Part shown: piece by piece, positions 45,201 to 53,578 of the stretch
Numbering within the stretch: the first letter of the stretch is position 1
Layout of the letters: each line of letters starts with the position of its first letter
Assembly (NCBI GenBank): GCA_910574885.1
Contig: CAJTDD010000013.1
Coordinates: forward strand, 58,500 to 122,499
Direction of reading: 5' to 3'
Source: Lachnospiraceae bacterium
Lineage (GTDB): Bacteria; Bacillota; Clostridia; Lachnospirales; Lachnospiraceae
Length of the DNA stretch: 64,000 bases
The notes under the pieces: model-generated
Seen by the model: the letters and a program-made list of their open reading frames with translations, nothing else
Databases searched by the model: none
Told to the model about the DNA's origin: nothing
Program-made: the position numbers and the translations under genes

Positions 45201-46087
45201 TCAAGCTGAGTCAACTGGGCCTGTGCCTCTGCTTTTCCCGCCTGAATCAGGGCAAGGTTCTGCTGAAGCTGTGTCTCGGCTACATTTAACTCAGCCATCT
45301 TCTCCGTGATTTCCAACTGAGCCTGTTTGATTTCTTCGCTTTTCATAGAAATCTGTGACTCGGCTTCGGCTAAGCCGGAAGAAGCCTGTGCCTTGCCGGA
45401 TTCCAGAGCGGCTTTCCCGCTTGCGACCTGGGCTTTCGCCTCATCCAGCGCGCTTTTTGCCTCGTTTACCTTCCGCTCCATTTCTGCCTTGATTTCGTCG
45501 TTCAGCTCTGTGACCTTCTGCTCGTTGACGGTGATTTCGACCGTTTCTTCGATGCTTCCGGTCACGGTGACGGATGCGACGCCTTCCACGCTTTCTACTT
45601 CGGGAATCACCTGTTCATCGATGATTTTGCTGGTTTCCGCCGCGTCTTCACCCTCGGCGCTCACCGCCGCCACCAGTACCGGCATCATGTCCGGATTCAG
45701 TTTCATAATGATGGGGTTCGACACTTCGTCGGGCCAGAAGCCTTGAATCTGGTCAAGGCTTTCCCGCATCTCGATGGTAACGGAATCCATGTTCGCCGTC
45801 TGGTCAAATTCCAGGACTACCGTAGAAGCATTTTCATTGGAAATAGACTGAACGGTCTTGATGTTGCTGACCGTCGCCATGGTCTGCTCCACAGGTTTCG
45901 TCACAATCTGCTCGACTTCCTCGGGGCTTGCGCCTATGTATGTGGTCATGACGATTGCATATGGAAGGTTCATGCTCGGCAGAAGGTCTACGGTCATATT
46001 GCCGAAGGAAACCACTCCCAGAATGATAATGAGTACTACGCCTACTACTACTGTGTAAGGTTTTTTTACGCTGAATTTTGATAGCAT
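42257..46087 (-). CDS. RND family efflux permease with a long coiled-coil insertion
   Basis: 1276 residues, about 200 more than AcrB-like pumps. Hallmarks: VDLLPSMNLPYAIVMTTYIGASPEEVEQ after the first helix, the TM4 relay segment GLALGVGMLVDNSIVVIENIYRMR (one Asp, followed by Asn), and SGIIVNNGIVFIDYANQLIENG in the second half. Twelve membrane helices can be placed. Residues of about 190-440 are an Ala/Glu/Gln/Lys/Ser-rich heptad coiled coil with a break near 305-330, replacing the docking region that meets TolC systems in Gram-negatives. No adaptor or outer-membrane partner is encoded here. Substrate unknown; the RND/HAE1 family call is firm. Confidence 0.93.
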   Translation of the reverse strand: MLSKFSVKKPYTVVVGVVLIIILGVVSFGNMTVDLLPSMNLPYAIVMTTYIGASPEEVEQIVTKPVEQTMATVSNIKTVQSISNENASTVVLEFDQTANMDSVTIEMRESLDQIQGFWPDEVSNPIIMKLNPDMMPVLVAAVSAEGEDAAETSKIIDEQVIPEVESVEGVASVTVTGSIEETVEITVNEQKVTELNDEIKAEMERKVNEAKSALDEAKAQVASGKAALESGKAQASSGLAEAESQISMKSEEIKQAQLEITEKMAELNVAETQLQQNLALIQAGKAEAQAQLTQLDASKAKYDEIKGTLELPDIGLTEEQKAELEAQLAQLETIVGDGVYETARAAIVAAIEQLEQQEAGLLEGKNQLVAGKSQLQAVQQQINEGAMTLAQARGELASAQLEAAVGIGEGTAQLAAGESALQMQEAQMESAMEEASAGAEIGSLLTADMVKTILSAENFSMPAGYVQEEGSDFLIRVGEKFKNIGELKDLVLVDMEGIDPVKLSDVASVEIVNNADETYAKINGNAGVMLMIQKQTGYSTGDVSDRVLERLKQVKKEHSGIDTVVLMDQGVYIDLIVNSVLENLVYGAALAVIILLVFLKSIRPTFVIACSIPISIMTALVAMYFSGVTLNIISLSGLALGVGMLVDNSIVVIENIYRMRNEEGASAKQAAIEGARQVGGAIAASTLTTVCVFLPIVFTSGVTRQLFVDMGLTIAYSLLASLLIALTLVPMMSAGLLRKTENKESRFFIKVREIYGTMLRCALNHKVLVILGALLLFAGSIAIELTRGTQFMPDMESTQISMDLEMEKGTSLEETAKTADEVMERVSKIKDIEDVGGLMASDSMMGGGQSESNSISFYATTKENPSMSNEQLKKEIEKVTKDLAGELTVNMSNMDMSALGSAGINIQIKGKDLDRLQKIAKDVKKIVEGVKGTQNVSDGTEDNKEELRVIVDKAKATQHSLTVAQVYQELSGKLSEARTATTLSTDTNEYDVYVLDDANESLTREDVKNLTVTAQKQDGTKEEVKLGDIATFEDASGLQAISRMDQSRYMSVTAEIQDGDNIGLVSNRVKKALGGYSVPEGYEVRMTGEDETIMEAMVELFKMLALALVFMYLIMVAQFQSLRSPFIVMFTVPLAFTGGLLALYIAGMPVSVIAMIGFVMLSGIIVNNGIVFIDYANQLIENGMEQREALVEAGTTRLRPIVMTALTTILGLSTMAAGFGMGADMVQPMAVVTIGGLIYGTVLTLFVVPCIFNLFHKKEKARLREGIEEEENLLDE

Positions 46088-46114
46088 GTGAAGCCCTCTT
46101 TCTGTGTGTTAGTT

Positions 46115-46172
46115 GATTTACATATTATTAAAATAATATGTAAATCATAGCACTTGAGACTTTTATTGACAA
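46115..46172 (-). promoter_or_regulatory. RND promoter with an overlapping 32-bp inverted repeat
   Basis: On the minus strand TTGTCA (46167-46172) and TATGAT (46144-46149) are 17 bp apart. Starting in the -10 box is a perfect inverted repeat with 15-bp arms, GATTTACATATTATT and its complement, separated by AA (46115-46146). The layout is that of a TetR-type repressor site on an efflux-pump gene. The RND ATG is about 28 bases downstream of the repeat. Confidence 0.75.
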
Positions 46173-46265
46173 GAATTCTGGTGTATAATGGTGGCGCGAA
46201 GATGCGATTTAATAGATAATTTATAAACATTTTATAAAGCATTTTATTGGATTGGAGAATTGGGG

Positions 46266-47000
46266 ATGGAATCAAAAAATGTACTGGTTACGGGGGCTTC
46301 CCGTGGTATCGGGCGGGCGGCTGCCTTTCGGTTTGCAAAGGGAGGGTATCATGTTTTCCTGAACTGCTGCACTTCGGTGGATGAACTGAATGAGGTGCGG
46401 CGGGGAATCGAGGAGGTATATCAGGGTTCTTGCGAGGTGGTCTGCGGGGATGTGGGGAATCCAAAGGACGTTGCGTCCATGTTTGAACAGATTTACCGTT
46501 CCTGCGGCTGTCTGGACGTGCTGGTCAATAATGCGGGCATTTCTCATATAGGGCTTTTGATGGATATGGGTGACGATGACTGGCGGAAAGTGATTGATAC
46601 CAACCTGTCTTCCGTCTTCTACTGCTGCCGCAAGGCGATTCCTCCTATGATATCACGGCAGTCTGGGAAAATCATCAATATTTCCTCCATGTGGGGGACT
46701 TCGGGGGCATCCTGCGAAGTGGCTTATTCTGCTTCTAAAGCGGGGGTGAACGGACTTACGAAGGCGCTTGCCAAAGAACTTGCGCCCAGCAATATCCAAG
46801 TGAACGCTATTGCCTGCGGGGTGATTGATACCAAGATGAATATGCAGTTATCGGAAGAAGAACGGAAAACATTAGAGAATGAGATTCCGGCAGGAAGATA
46901 TGGAACGGCAGAGGAGATTGCCCAGGTGGCGTGGGACTTGGCCCATGCGCCCGGGTATCTGACGGGACAGGTGATCGGAGTGGATGGAGGATATCTGTAG
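46266..47000 (+). CDS. Short-chain dehydrogenase/reductase (FabG-like)
   Basis: 244 residues. Classical SDR: cofactor motif VTGASRGIGRA (about 8-18), NNAGI, catalytic Ser in INISSMWG, Tyr-x3-Lys as YSASKAG, and the C-terminal PGYLTGQVIGVDGGYL. Similar to 3-oxoacyl-ACP reductase, but with no fatty-acid genes beside it the substrate stays open. ATG at 46266 has GGAG eight bases ahead; TTG at 46260 is in frame. Divergent from the RND gene. Confidence 0.9.
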   Translation: MESKNVLVTGASRGIGRAAAFRFAKGGYHVFLNCCTSVDELNEVRRGIEEVYQGSCEVVCGDVGNPKDVASMFEQIYRSCGCLDVLVNNAGISHIGLLMDMGDDDWRKVIDTNLSSVFYCCRKAIPPMISRQSGKIINISSMWGTSGASCEVAYSASKAGVNGLTKALAKELAPSNIQVNAIACGVIDTKMNMQLSEEERKTLENEIPAGRYGTAEEIAQVAWDLAHAPGYLTGQVIGVDGGYL

Positions 47001-47062
47001 GGGGGACAGCGTGTCCCGCTACAGCATATCCTCCAGACAGTCTGCGATTGCCCCACCCCGAT

Positions 47063-47818
47063 TTACGAGTTGATCTCAAGCATGACCGGGCAATGGTCTG
47101 ACCCCATTACATCCGTCAGGATCTTCGCATCCTTCAGCCTGTCTTTCAGGCATTCTGACACGCAGAAATAATCAATCCGCCACCCTGCATTCTTAGCGCG
47201 CGCACTAAAACGGTAAGACCACCAGGAATAGATCCCTTCCACATCCGGATAGAAGTGCCGGAACGTGTCTATAAATCCCGATTCAAGAAGTTCTGTGAAC
47301 TTCCCCCGCTCCTCATCGGTAAATCCTGCATTCTTATGGTTCGTCTTAGGGTTCTTCAAGTCAATCTCCTTATGGGCCACATTCAAATCCCCACAGAAAA
47401 TCACAGGCTTTTTCTCTTCCAGCCTTTTCAAGTACGCCAGAAACGCCGACTCCCACTCCATCCGGTAGGGAAGCCTTGCCAGCTCGTTCTGGGAATTCGG
47501 CGTGTATACCGTGATAAAATAGTAATCCTCAAATTCCAGCGTAATCACGCGCCCTTCCTGGTCATGCTCTGCAATCCCGATTCCGTTAGAAACAGATATA
47601 GGCTCTTTCTTCGTAAAGACTGCCGTCCCTGAATAGCCTTTCCGCTGGGCGTAATTCCAATACTGATGATAGCCCGGCGTCTCAAGGGCAAGCTGTCCTT
47701 CCTGCATCTTCGTTTCCTGAATACAGAAAACATCTGCGTCCGCCTCCTGAAAAAAATCCATGAATCCCTTCTGCACACACGCGCGGATTCCATTTACATT
47801 CCATGATATAAATTTCAT
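47063..47818 (-). CDS. xth: Exodeoxyribonuclease III (AP endonuclease)
   Basis: 251 residues. Cuts abasic sites and degrades DNA 3' to 5' in base-excision repair. The endonuclease/exonuclease/phosphatase motifs are all present: [11 protein letters not shown] at the N-terminus, [19 protein letters not shown], and [14 protein letters not shown] at the end. Length and order match ExoA/Xth. Convergent with the SDR gene; truA lies upstream on the same strand, 46 bases away. Confidence 0.95.
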   Translation of the reverse strand: MKFISWNVNGIRACVQKGFMDFFQEADADVFCIQETKMQEGQLALETPGYHQYWNYAQRKGYSGTAVFTKKEPISVSNGIGIAEHDQEGRVITLEFEDYYFITVYTPNSQNELARLPYRMEWESAFLAYLKRLEEKKPVIFCGDLNVAHKEIDLKNPKTNHKNAGFTDEERGKFTELLESGFIDTFRHFYPDVEGIYSWWSYRFSARAKNAGWRIDYFCVSECLKDRLKDAKILTDVMGSDHCPVMLEINS

Positions 47819-47864
47819 CGTTGAAACTCCTCCATGATTCCCGTATTATGCCGATGGCATTCTA

Positions 47865-48599
47865 CTAATAATATACTTTCCGCAGGAACAATCCCCTTGC
47901 CGGCGCAAGGAATCCTGCAAGGCTTCGATCCTCCGCCGCTATCACCACCGGCAGCTTTGAGGCGTCCCGCTTGCCCGTCCCAATCTCTAATAACGTCCCG
48001 GTCAGAATCCGTACCATATGATATAGGAAACCTGTGCCGTAATAGGTAATCCTGACCTTCTCTCCATTGCTTACAATCTTGATATTCGTGATACGCCGGA
48101 TGGAATCCTTACATTCCTTGTCATCGGTGAAGCTTATGAAGTTCTTAGGGCCGATTAGATACTTGGTGGCATCGCGCATCGCCTCAATATCCAGTTTCTC
48201 CGGATAATGGTAGCAGTATCTCCGGGAAAATACGTCCGGCTTCTCCCGGCAGTCGATATAATACTCGTATTTCTTACCCTTCGCGCTCTTGCGGGCATGG
48301 AAACTGTTCCTTACTAGCTCCACCTTCACCACACGGATATCTTCCGGAAGATACCGGTTCAAAGACTCTTTGAATTCATTGGTATCGTAAAGTTTCGACA
48401 GCTTCACGCTAACCACCTGCCCGCGGGCATGGACTCCTGCGTCCGTCCGCCCGGAACCGTCTACCTGGACCCGGTAGCCTACTAATTTGCCAATGCTCCA
48501 CTCCATGACGAACTGGATGGTATTGTCCGTCGTGACCTGGCGCTGCCATCCCTGATATCTGCTGCCATCGTAAGCGATGGTCAATTTGTATGTTCTCAT
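47865..48599 (-). CDS. truA: tRNA pseudouridine(38-40) synthase TruA
   Basis: 244 residues. Forms pseudouridine at positions 38-40 of tRNA anticodon arms. The catalytic Asp lies in GSGRTDAGVHARGQVV; other TruA landmarks are YDGSRYQGWQRQ at the N-terminus, FHARKSAKGKKYEYYI and ITYYGTGFLYHMVRILTGTLLEIG. Full length. Confidence 0.96.
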   Translation of the reverse strand: MRTYKLTIAYDGSRYQGWQRQVTTDNTIQFVMEWSIGKLVGYRVQVDGSGRTDAGVHARGQVVSVKLSKLYDTNEFKESLNRYLPEDIRVVKVELVRNSFHARKSAKGKKYEYYIDCREKPDVFSRRYCYHYPEKLDIEAMRDATKYLIGPKNFISFTDDKECKDSIRRITNIKIVSNGEKVRITYYGTGFLYHMVRILTGTLLEIGTGKRDASKLPVVIAAEDRSLAGFLAPARGLFLRKVYY

Positions 48600-48696
48600 T
48601 TATCTCACCCAATCTATCGTATATTCACAATCTTAATTCCGACGGTTGCCTATGCATCCCGATACCAGACATGTGTAGGATGCCGCGCTATAAAAA

Positions 48697-48730
48697 GGAA
48701 GAAGCAAACGATTCCTGCTTTGCTTCTTCC
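48697..48730 (-). terminator. Intrinsic terminator downstream of nrdR
   Basis: Minus-strand stem GGAAGAAGCAAA / TTTGCTTCTTCC (12 bp, perfect) with a 10-base loop and a TTTTTAT tail. Lies between nrdR and truA. Confidence 0.85.
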
Positions 48731-48801
48731 CTATTCTACCACTTAATTCACGTCATAGCAAATATCTTCTCTATCAAATATCTTCCAATTTTTCTATAAG
48801 G

Positions 48802-49251
48802 CTACTTCAATATCTTTTTCAGCTCGTCCATAAATGTGTTCACGTCTTTGAATTCCCGATAAACCGACGCAAATCTCACGTATGCAACCTCGTCCAGATT
48901 CTTCAATTCCTCCATGACAATCTCCCCTACCCGGCTGCTGGGAATCTCCTTCGCCTCCAGGCTGAATACCTTCGTCTCTATCCTGTCGATGGTGCGCTGG
49001 ATATCCACTGCAGATACCGGCCGCTTATAGCATGCCCGCAGGATTCCGTTCTCGATCTTGCCCCGGTTATACTGTTCTCGGTTGTTGTCTTTTTTGATGA
49101 TGATTAAGGGAATTGTCTCGACCTTCTCGTAGGTCGTAAAACGCTTGCCGCAGGCGTCGCAGGAACGGCGGCGGCGGATGGAATTGCCATCTTCCGCGGG
49201 CCTGGAGTCGATTACTCTGGTATCTAACTGGTTACAATACGGACACTTCAT
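48802..49251 (-). CDS. nrdR: Transcriptional repressor NrdR
   Basis: 149 residues. Zinc-ribbon and ATP-cone repressor of ribonucleotide-reductase genes. Zinc ribbon MKCPYCNQLDTRVIDSRPAEDGNSIRRRRSCDACGKRFTTYE (four Cys), then the ATP cone (PLIIIKKDNNREQYNRGKIENGILRACYKRPVS). ATG at 49251 matches the usual N-terminus MKCPYC; the frame is open upstream to 49344 but that part is unlike the family. Targets are not in the window. Confidence 0.95.
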   Translation of the reverse strand: MKCPYCNQLDTRVIDSRPAEDGNSIRRRRSCDACGKRFTTYEKVETIPLIIIKKDNNREQYNRGKIENGILRACYKRPVSAVDIQRTIDRIETKVFSLEAKEIPSSRVGEIVMEELKNLDEVAYVRFASVYREFKDVNTFMDELKKILK

Positions 49252-49355
49252 CTTGTGCTGTTTTCCTTTCTCTTTCTCTTCGTAAGCATAGTATACAACG
49301 CGGGAATGCAGGAAGTCAAACTGTATTTTGATTATCGTCCGCATTAAGGTAATTT

Positions 49356-51176
49356 TTATTTTAAATGTTTCACCGTAACCCGAATCCCCTCCTCTGTATT
49401 CTCAATCATCACTCCCATTCCATGAAGCCCTAAAATCTTCTTCACCAGAAACAGCCCAATCCCCATATGCTTCTCCTTCTTCCCCCGGCTTTTATTCCCG
49501 GTATAGAACAAATCAAAGGCATGCAGAAGCTGTTCCTCTTCCATGGTTTTCCCGGTATTCTCAATCACGCACTTCCCCGCTTCTGTCCTGACCAGTATCC
49601 TGCCATCAGGCACATTATACTCCACGGCATTAGAAATCAGATTCCAAACTGCCTTCCCAAGATATTCCCGGTCGCCCTCCACCAGGAAATCTGCGTCTTC
49701 CTGATATTGCACCTGAATATTCTTCTCGTCAATCATCGGCTCAAACTTCTTCATTTCCTCCCGAATCAGTTCCCCAAATGACACTGTTTCTTTTTTCAGC
49801 GCCAGTTCCTCGGAATCATCCAGTTTCGATATCTCTATCATTTCCCTCACCAGAGAATCCATCTCCTCCGTCTGTCCGATAATCTGGGTGAGATAATAGT
49901 CCCTCTTTTCCTCCATATTATGCTCTATCAGATTCTCCGCAAAATTCCGGATAATGCCAAGAGGCGTTTTCAGCTCGTGCGCCATGGCGTTGGTGATATC
50001 CCGCCGCGTTTCCTCCAACGCCATCTGCCGTGCATAGGTCTGCTCAAATGTATGGCTGACCACAAACACACATAGGACAGTCAAGAGCAGTCCCGCCAGA
50101 TAGAGGTATTTCATATATTCAAATGCATCGCTCCAGGGCCTTTCTTCCATGCGGATTTCCATATAGACATAAGGGTCGTCTACAAATTCCACTTTCAGCT
50201 TATACTTACATCGGAAAAGCAGTCCCTCTCTTTCACTGTAGATACTGGGATATTCTGCTTCTGCTGCTTCTGCTGTTTCCGCTTCTCCAAAAAACTCTCC
50301 CGGATTCGGGAAACTATGGAGATATTTACTGCTGCTCCATCTGTGCCATCTCTCATAAGAAGTGATGTAGGGAAATACAAGGCCTGCATCCTGAACTTCT
50401 CCATTTTCCCGCTCCTCTTTGCTAATATCCGGATTCGCCCACTCCCACAGGATTTTGCTGTCTGTGACATGAAAAATCCGCTCGGTGCCATACTCTTTTC
50501 CCGTGGCATAATCCACCATCAGACCGACGCTTGCATGTGTAACCATCTCCCCTGTAAGCGGATTTTTATACTGCTTTTCATTCGCCTCCTCTCCTTCCTC
50601 CCACGTAAGTTCCTGGACGAAAATATCATACAATTCCTTTCCATCCGAAGATATGCGGATTAGGAATCTATATTTTCCCGGCAGCGTATAGTTTTCCGTA
50701 GACTGTCTTTCCTTCCAGCAATGTTCCGCCAGTTCTTCTTTTTGCTTAAATGTGAGATAATCATCCAGATTGAAAGGGCCAACGTTGATTCCGGCGGTAT
50801 TCGCCATATACATCATATCGCCGATTGCATCATAGCTATTTGCCAGCAAATTCTGCTCCTTGTCATAAACGGCGACTGCAATATTCAGTTGGGGGTTCGT
50901 CGTACTCCAGAAATATTCATTTACCAGACAACGATAATATTCCCGCCGCTTGTCCTCTCCAGTAAATTCTTCAGACTCTGCCATAGAATCCTCCTGGTCC
51001 GTCGCTTTTCTGTGGATGGATGTCGCAACTTGCTCAAACGTACGGATATAGTCCTCCTCAAACTTTTGTTTCACCAGCAGCGTTGCCAGCCCCATCGTCG
51101 CCAGATACAGGGTAAGAAAAACGGCGGCTGCCGGTTTCCAGAATCTTTTCTTTTTTTTATTCCGTATTCCATTCAT
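49356..51176 (-). CDS. Sensor histidine kinase with large extracytoplasmic domain
   Basis: 606 residues: helix 1 (about 14-34), an extracytoplasmic sensor of about 320 residues rich in acidic and aromatic residues, helix 2 (about 357-377), DHp with phosphorylated His in DITNAMAHELKTPLGIIRNFAENL, and an ATPase domain with N box WNLISNAVEYN and G2 box HMGIGLFLVKKILGLHGM. The G1 box is unusual (VIENTGKTMEEEQLLHAFD). The start has AGGTGG ahead. Pairs with the response regulator upstream. Signal unknown. Confidence 0.93.
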   Translation of the reverse strand: MNGIRNKKKKRFWKPAAAVFLTLYLATMGLATLLVKQKFEEDYIRTFEQVATSIHRKATDQEDSMAESEEFTGEDKRREYYRCLVNEYFWSTTNPQLNIAVAVYDKEQNLLANSYDAIGDMMYMANTAGINVGPFNLDDYLTFKQKEELAEHCWKERQSTENYTLPGKYRFLIRISSDGKELYDIFVQELTWEEGEEANEKQYKNPLTGEMVTHASVGLMVDYATGKEYGTERIFHVTDSKILWEWANPDISKEERENGEVQDAGLVFPYITSYERWHRWSSSKYLHSFPNPGEFFGEAETAEAAEAEYPSIYSEREGLLFRCKYKLKVEFVDDPYVYMEIRMEERPWSDAFEYMKYLYLAGLLLTVLCVFVVSHTFEQTYARQMALEETRRDITNAMAHELKTPLGIIRNFAENLIEHNMEEKRDYYLTQIIGQTEEMDSLVREMIEISKLDDSEELALKKETVSFGELIREEMKKFEPMIDEKNIQVQYQEDADFLVEGDREYLGKAVWNLISNAVEYNVPDGRILVRTEAGKCVIENTGKTMEEEQLLHAFDLFYTGNKSRGKKEKHMGIGLFLVKKILGLHGMGVMIENTEEGIRVTVKHLK

Positions 51177-51243
51177 CGTACCACCTCCGATTTATGCGCC
51201 AGTCAACCAGATTACAGGTAAACCGGCGTCACATTACGCCTCA

Positions 51244-51921
51244 TTACGGATTGCCATTTTCCGTGGATAAACGATATCCGAACTTCCGCACAGTCTCTAT
51301 GGTACATCCGCAGGAACCGATTGCCTTGCGCAGCTTTTTGATATGATTGTCCACTACCCGCTCATTTCCGTCAAAATCATATCCCCAGAAGCGAATCAAA
51401 AGCTGCTCCCGGCTGTAGACCCTCCCCGGATTCTGCATTAGGAACAAAAGCATCTCATATTCTTTGGGCGGCAGGGGAATGATTTCCCCGCCTTTTTGGA
51501 CACTTCGGCTCCGGATATCTGCTTTCAGGCCGCCAAGCTCCACGAAAGCGTTGATTCCCTGTACTCTCCCGGTAAGCGCCATTGCCTTGGCATACAATAC
51601 GGGGAGTGAAAACGGTTTCGTCACATAATCGTCCGCCCCAAGCGCATAGCCGTTAAGCATATCCTCTTCCATCACCCGTGCCGTGATAAAAATGACCGGG
51701 ACGTCACAGTCTTTGCGAATCCGCCGGCACACGTCAAAGCCATTGACGCCCGGTATCATAACATCCAGCAGAATCAAGTGGTAACTTTGGGTTTCCAAAC
51801 GCTCCAATGCCTGTATCCCGTCTTCCGCTTCCTCCACACTCCATCCCTTGCCTGTAAAATAGTCCGCTGCAGCCTCTGCAAGCAGAGCGTCGTCCTCCAC
51901 AATCAGTAATCTTAGTTCCAT
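51244..51921 (-). CDS. OmpR family response regulator
   Basis: 225 residues: receiver domain with acidic EDD at residues 9-11, phosphoacceptor Asp in HLILLDVMIPGVNG, FITARVMEE and DDYVTKPFS, then a winged-helix domain ending TIETVRKFGYRLS. It is followed by its kinase 67 bases downstream. Target genes are unknown; no transporter is next to it. Confidence 0.95.
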   Translation of the reverse strand: MELRLLIVEDDALLAEAAADYFTGKGWSVEEAEDGIQALERLETQSYHLILLDVMIPGVNGFDVCRRIRKDCDVPVIFITARVMEEDMLNGYALGADDYVTKPFSLPVLYAKAMALTGRVQGINAFVELGGLKADIRSRSVQKGGEIIPLPPKEYEMLLFLMQNPGRVYSREQLLIRFWGYDFDGNERVVDNHIKKLRKAIGSCGCTIETVRKFGYRLSTENGNP

Positions 51922-52102
51922 ATATATTCTCCATATTTCGCCAGTTCTTGTATCTTTTACAGATATCTACGTTCTCCACATTCCGTCAATCCGTGTATCG
52001 TTTACAGAAAATGTCCGGACAATTTTTCTGTATGGTGATACCATATCATATGAATATATCTTTTCTGTATCCTTTTGTTCCCTTTTGCAAATAATTAGCA
52101 TG

Positions 52103-52151
52103 GAAATAGGCTGCCCTGAATAAAATTTTATTTTCAGGGCAGCCTATTTCC
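52103..52151. terminator. Long hairpin between two-component operon and cupin gene
   Basis: GGAAATAGGCT-G-CCCTGAA pairs with TTCAGGG-AGCCTATTTCC, an 18-bp stem with one bulged G and an AT-rich loop. It lies upstream of the RR gene and just past the cupin stop; it is the likely terminator of the cupin gene (minus strand), though the T tract is modest. Confidence 0.55.
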
Positions 52152-52165
52152 AAATCTTGTTATAT

Positions 52166-52489
52166 TTAAAATGAAACCGTAAGCTGCATCTTGAACCGTT
52201 CCTCCCCAAATACCGCATGAGGAACGTCTTTCGGCATAATTAATGTCTCCCCTTCTTCAAGAATAAATACCTCTCCCCCAACGGTAAACCTGCCCTTGCC
52301 CTCCAGCACCGTGACCATAGCATCTCCGCCGGACGCATGGGTGGAAATCTCCTCTCCTTTGTCGAATGAGAAAATCGTCATGCTGACGGAGGCATTCTGC
52401 ACCAGCGTCCTGCTCACTACCTGCCCTGCCTGATAATCCACCAAATTTTTTAATTTCATGCTCTTCTGTTTTTCAATATTCTTATACAT
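52166..52489 (-). CDS. Small cupin-domain protein
   Basis: 107 residues forming one cupin: motif 1 FDKGEEISTHASGGDAMVTVLEGKGRFTVGG and motif 2 LEEGETLIMPKDVPHAVFGEERFK. Metal-binding His/Glu positions are partly kept (His in STHAS and VPHAV). Such proteins act in stress response or as small sensors; function unknown. AGGAGG is seven bases before the ATG at 52489; the frame stays open to 52609. Confidence 0.88.
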   Translation of the reverse strand: MYKNIEKQKSMKLKNLVDYQAGQVVSRTLVQNASVSMTIFSFDKGEEISTHASGGDAMVTVLEGKGRFTVGGEVFILEEGETLIMPKDVPHAVFGEERFKMQLTVSF

Positions 52490-52691
52490 CTCAATTCCTC
52501 CTAAATACTTAATACTGACATCACAAGATGCCCGGATGGTTATGATAATTAGTATAACACAGGGATTCCGTTTTACAACGAAATAAACTATAAAAATGGT
52601 AAATATCAAATCAAAAAGAGGTGTTTTAAAAAAACCTTCGGTCGGGTGGAAAACTGAAAATAAAACCTATATCACAGAAAGGAATATCAAG

Positions 52692-53491
52692 ATGAAAAAA
52701 TTAATGGCTTTAAAAGAATTTTCAGAATGCGTACGTAAAGGCGTGAAAGCCGGACTTCCTCACGAGCTGGAAAAGGCGAAGGTAAATATCAAATATGAAA
52801 AGGACGGGCATGCACAAATACAGATTAACCGTCCATGTTCCAACACGACAATACGTTACACATTAACCCTCGACTACCGGGAATACCTGTCTGGAAAATG
52901 TACGCCGGAATGCGTGATCGCGAATATCCTGAATAGTCGGATTCTTTACTATGTACCGGAAGACTTCTGCAGCATTGACGTTTCCGACTTCGAGTATCTC
53001 AAGAAACGGATTGTCAGCCGGCTCATCAGCAGTAAGCCCCAATACATAGAACGGATGAGGAACCGTCCCATAAAGTGTTTCAAGGATATGCCCTGGCTAT
53101 GGTCTGGGAGTTTCACAGCACGGATTTGTGCCACAGCAAAGACAGGATAGCGCGGATGCCCGTAACAATGGACATGGTAAATGATTGGGGGATATCCGTA
53201 GACGAATTGGAGAGGATTGCACAGAATAATAACCCCTTATTGCGCCCTGCAAAAATCAGGTACATGGGCGAAATCCTCAGTGGAAAAAGATATGGATGTG
53301 AAAGGCAAAGCGATGCCGTTATTATAACGAACCCGGCGCTCCAAGACGGCGCGGTTGCTGCCACCTATCCCGGTGTACGGGAAAACCTGACAGGCATGCT
53401 GGGAGATGACGTGTATATCATTCCTTCCTCTGTCCAAATAGAGCAATCGGATTTAGTTAAGAAAGGAGTGCGTGGCCATGGAGAAGAATGA
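52692..53491 (+). pseudogene. DUF5688 family gene with one frameshift
   Basis: Two overlapping frames carry the two halves of one DUF5688-like protein. The first half (MKKLMALKEFSECVRKG ... VSDFEYLKKRIVSRLIS ... RNRPIKCFKDM) ends near 53090; the second half continues in another frame as ALAMVWEFHSTDLCHS ... MVNDWGISVDELERIAQNNNPLLRPAKIRYM ... AATYPGVRENLTGMLGDDVYIIPSSV. Adding one G in ATG-CCC at 53090/53091 would restore a single protein of about 265 residues, the usual family size. AAAGGAATATC precedes the ATG. The function of DUF5688 is unknown. It could be a recent mutation, a sequencing error, or less likely a programmed shift. Confidence 0.8.
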
Positions 53492-53494
53492 AAC

Positions 53495-53535
53495 GTATGT
53501 AGGAAAGACTTAAATCTGTCTTTCCTGCTACATAC
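53495..53535 (+). terminator. Hairpin after the DUF5688 gene
   Basis: GTATGTA-GGAAAGA pairs with TCTTTCC-TGC-TACATAC. There is no clear T run, so it may be an attenuator or mRNA end structure rather than a full terminator. Confidence 0.4.
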
Positions 53536-53578
53536 TGACAAGAGCAACATAGATGATAGGATAAGGAGGGAATCTATC

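Noticed and set aside
46995..47024. Hairpin CTGTAG...GGGACA/TGTCCC...CTACAG at the end of the SDR gene
   Set aside because: The stem is real but overlaps the stop codon and has no T run on either strand, so I do not call a terminator.
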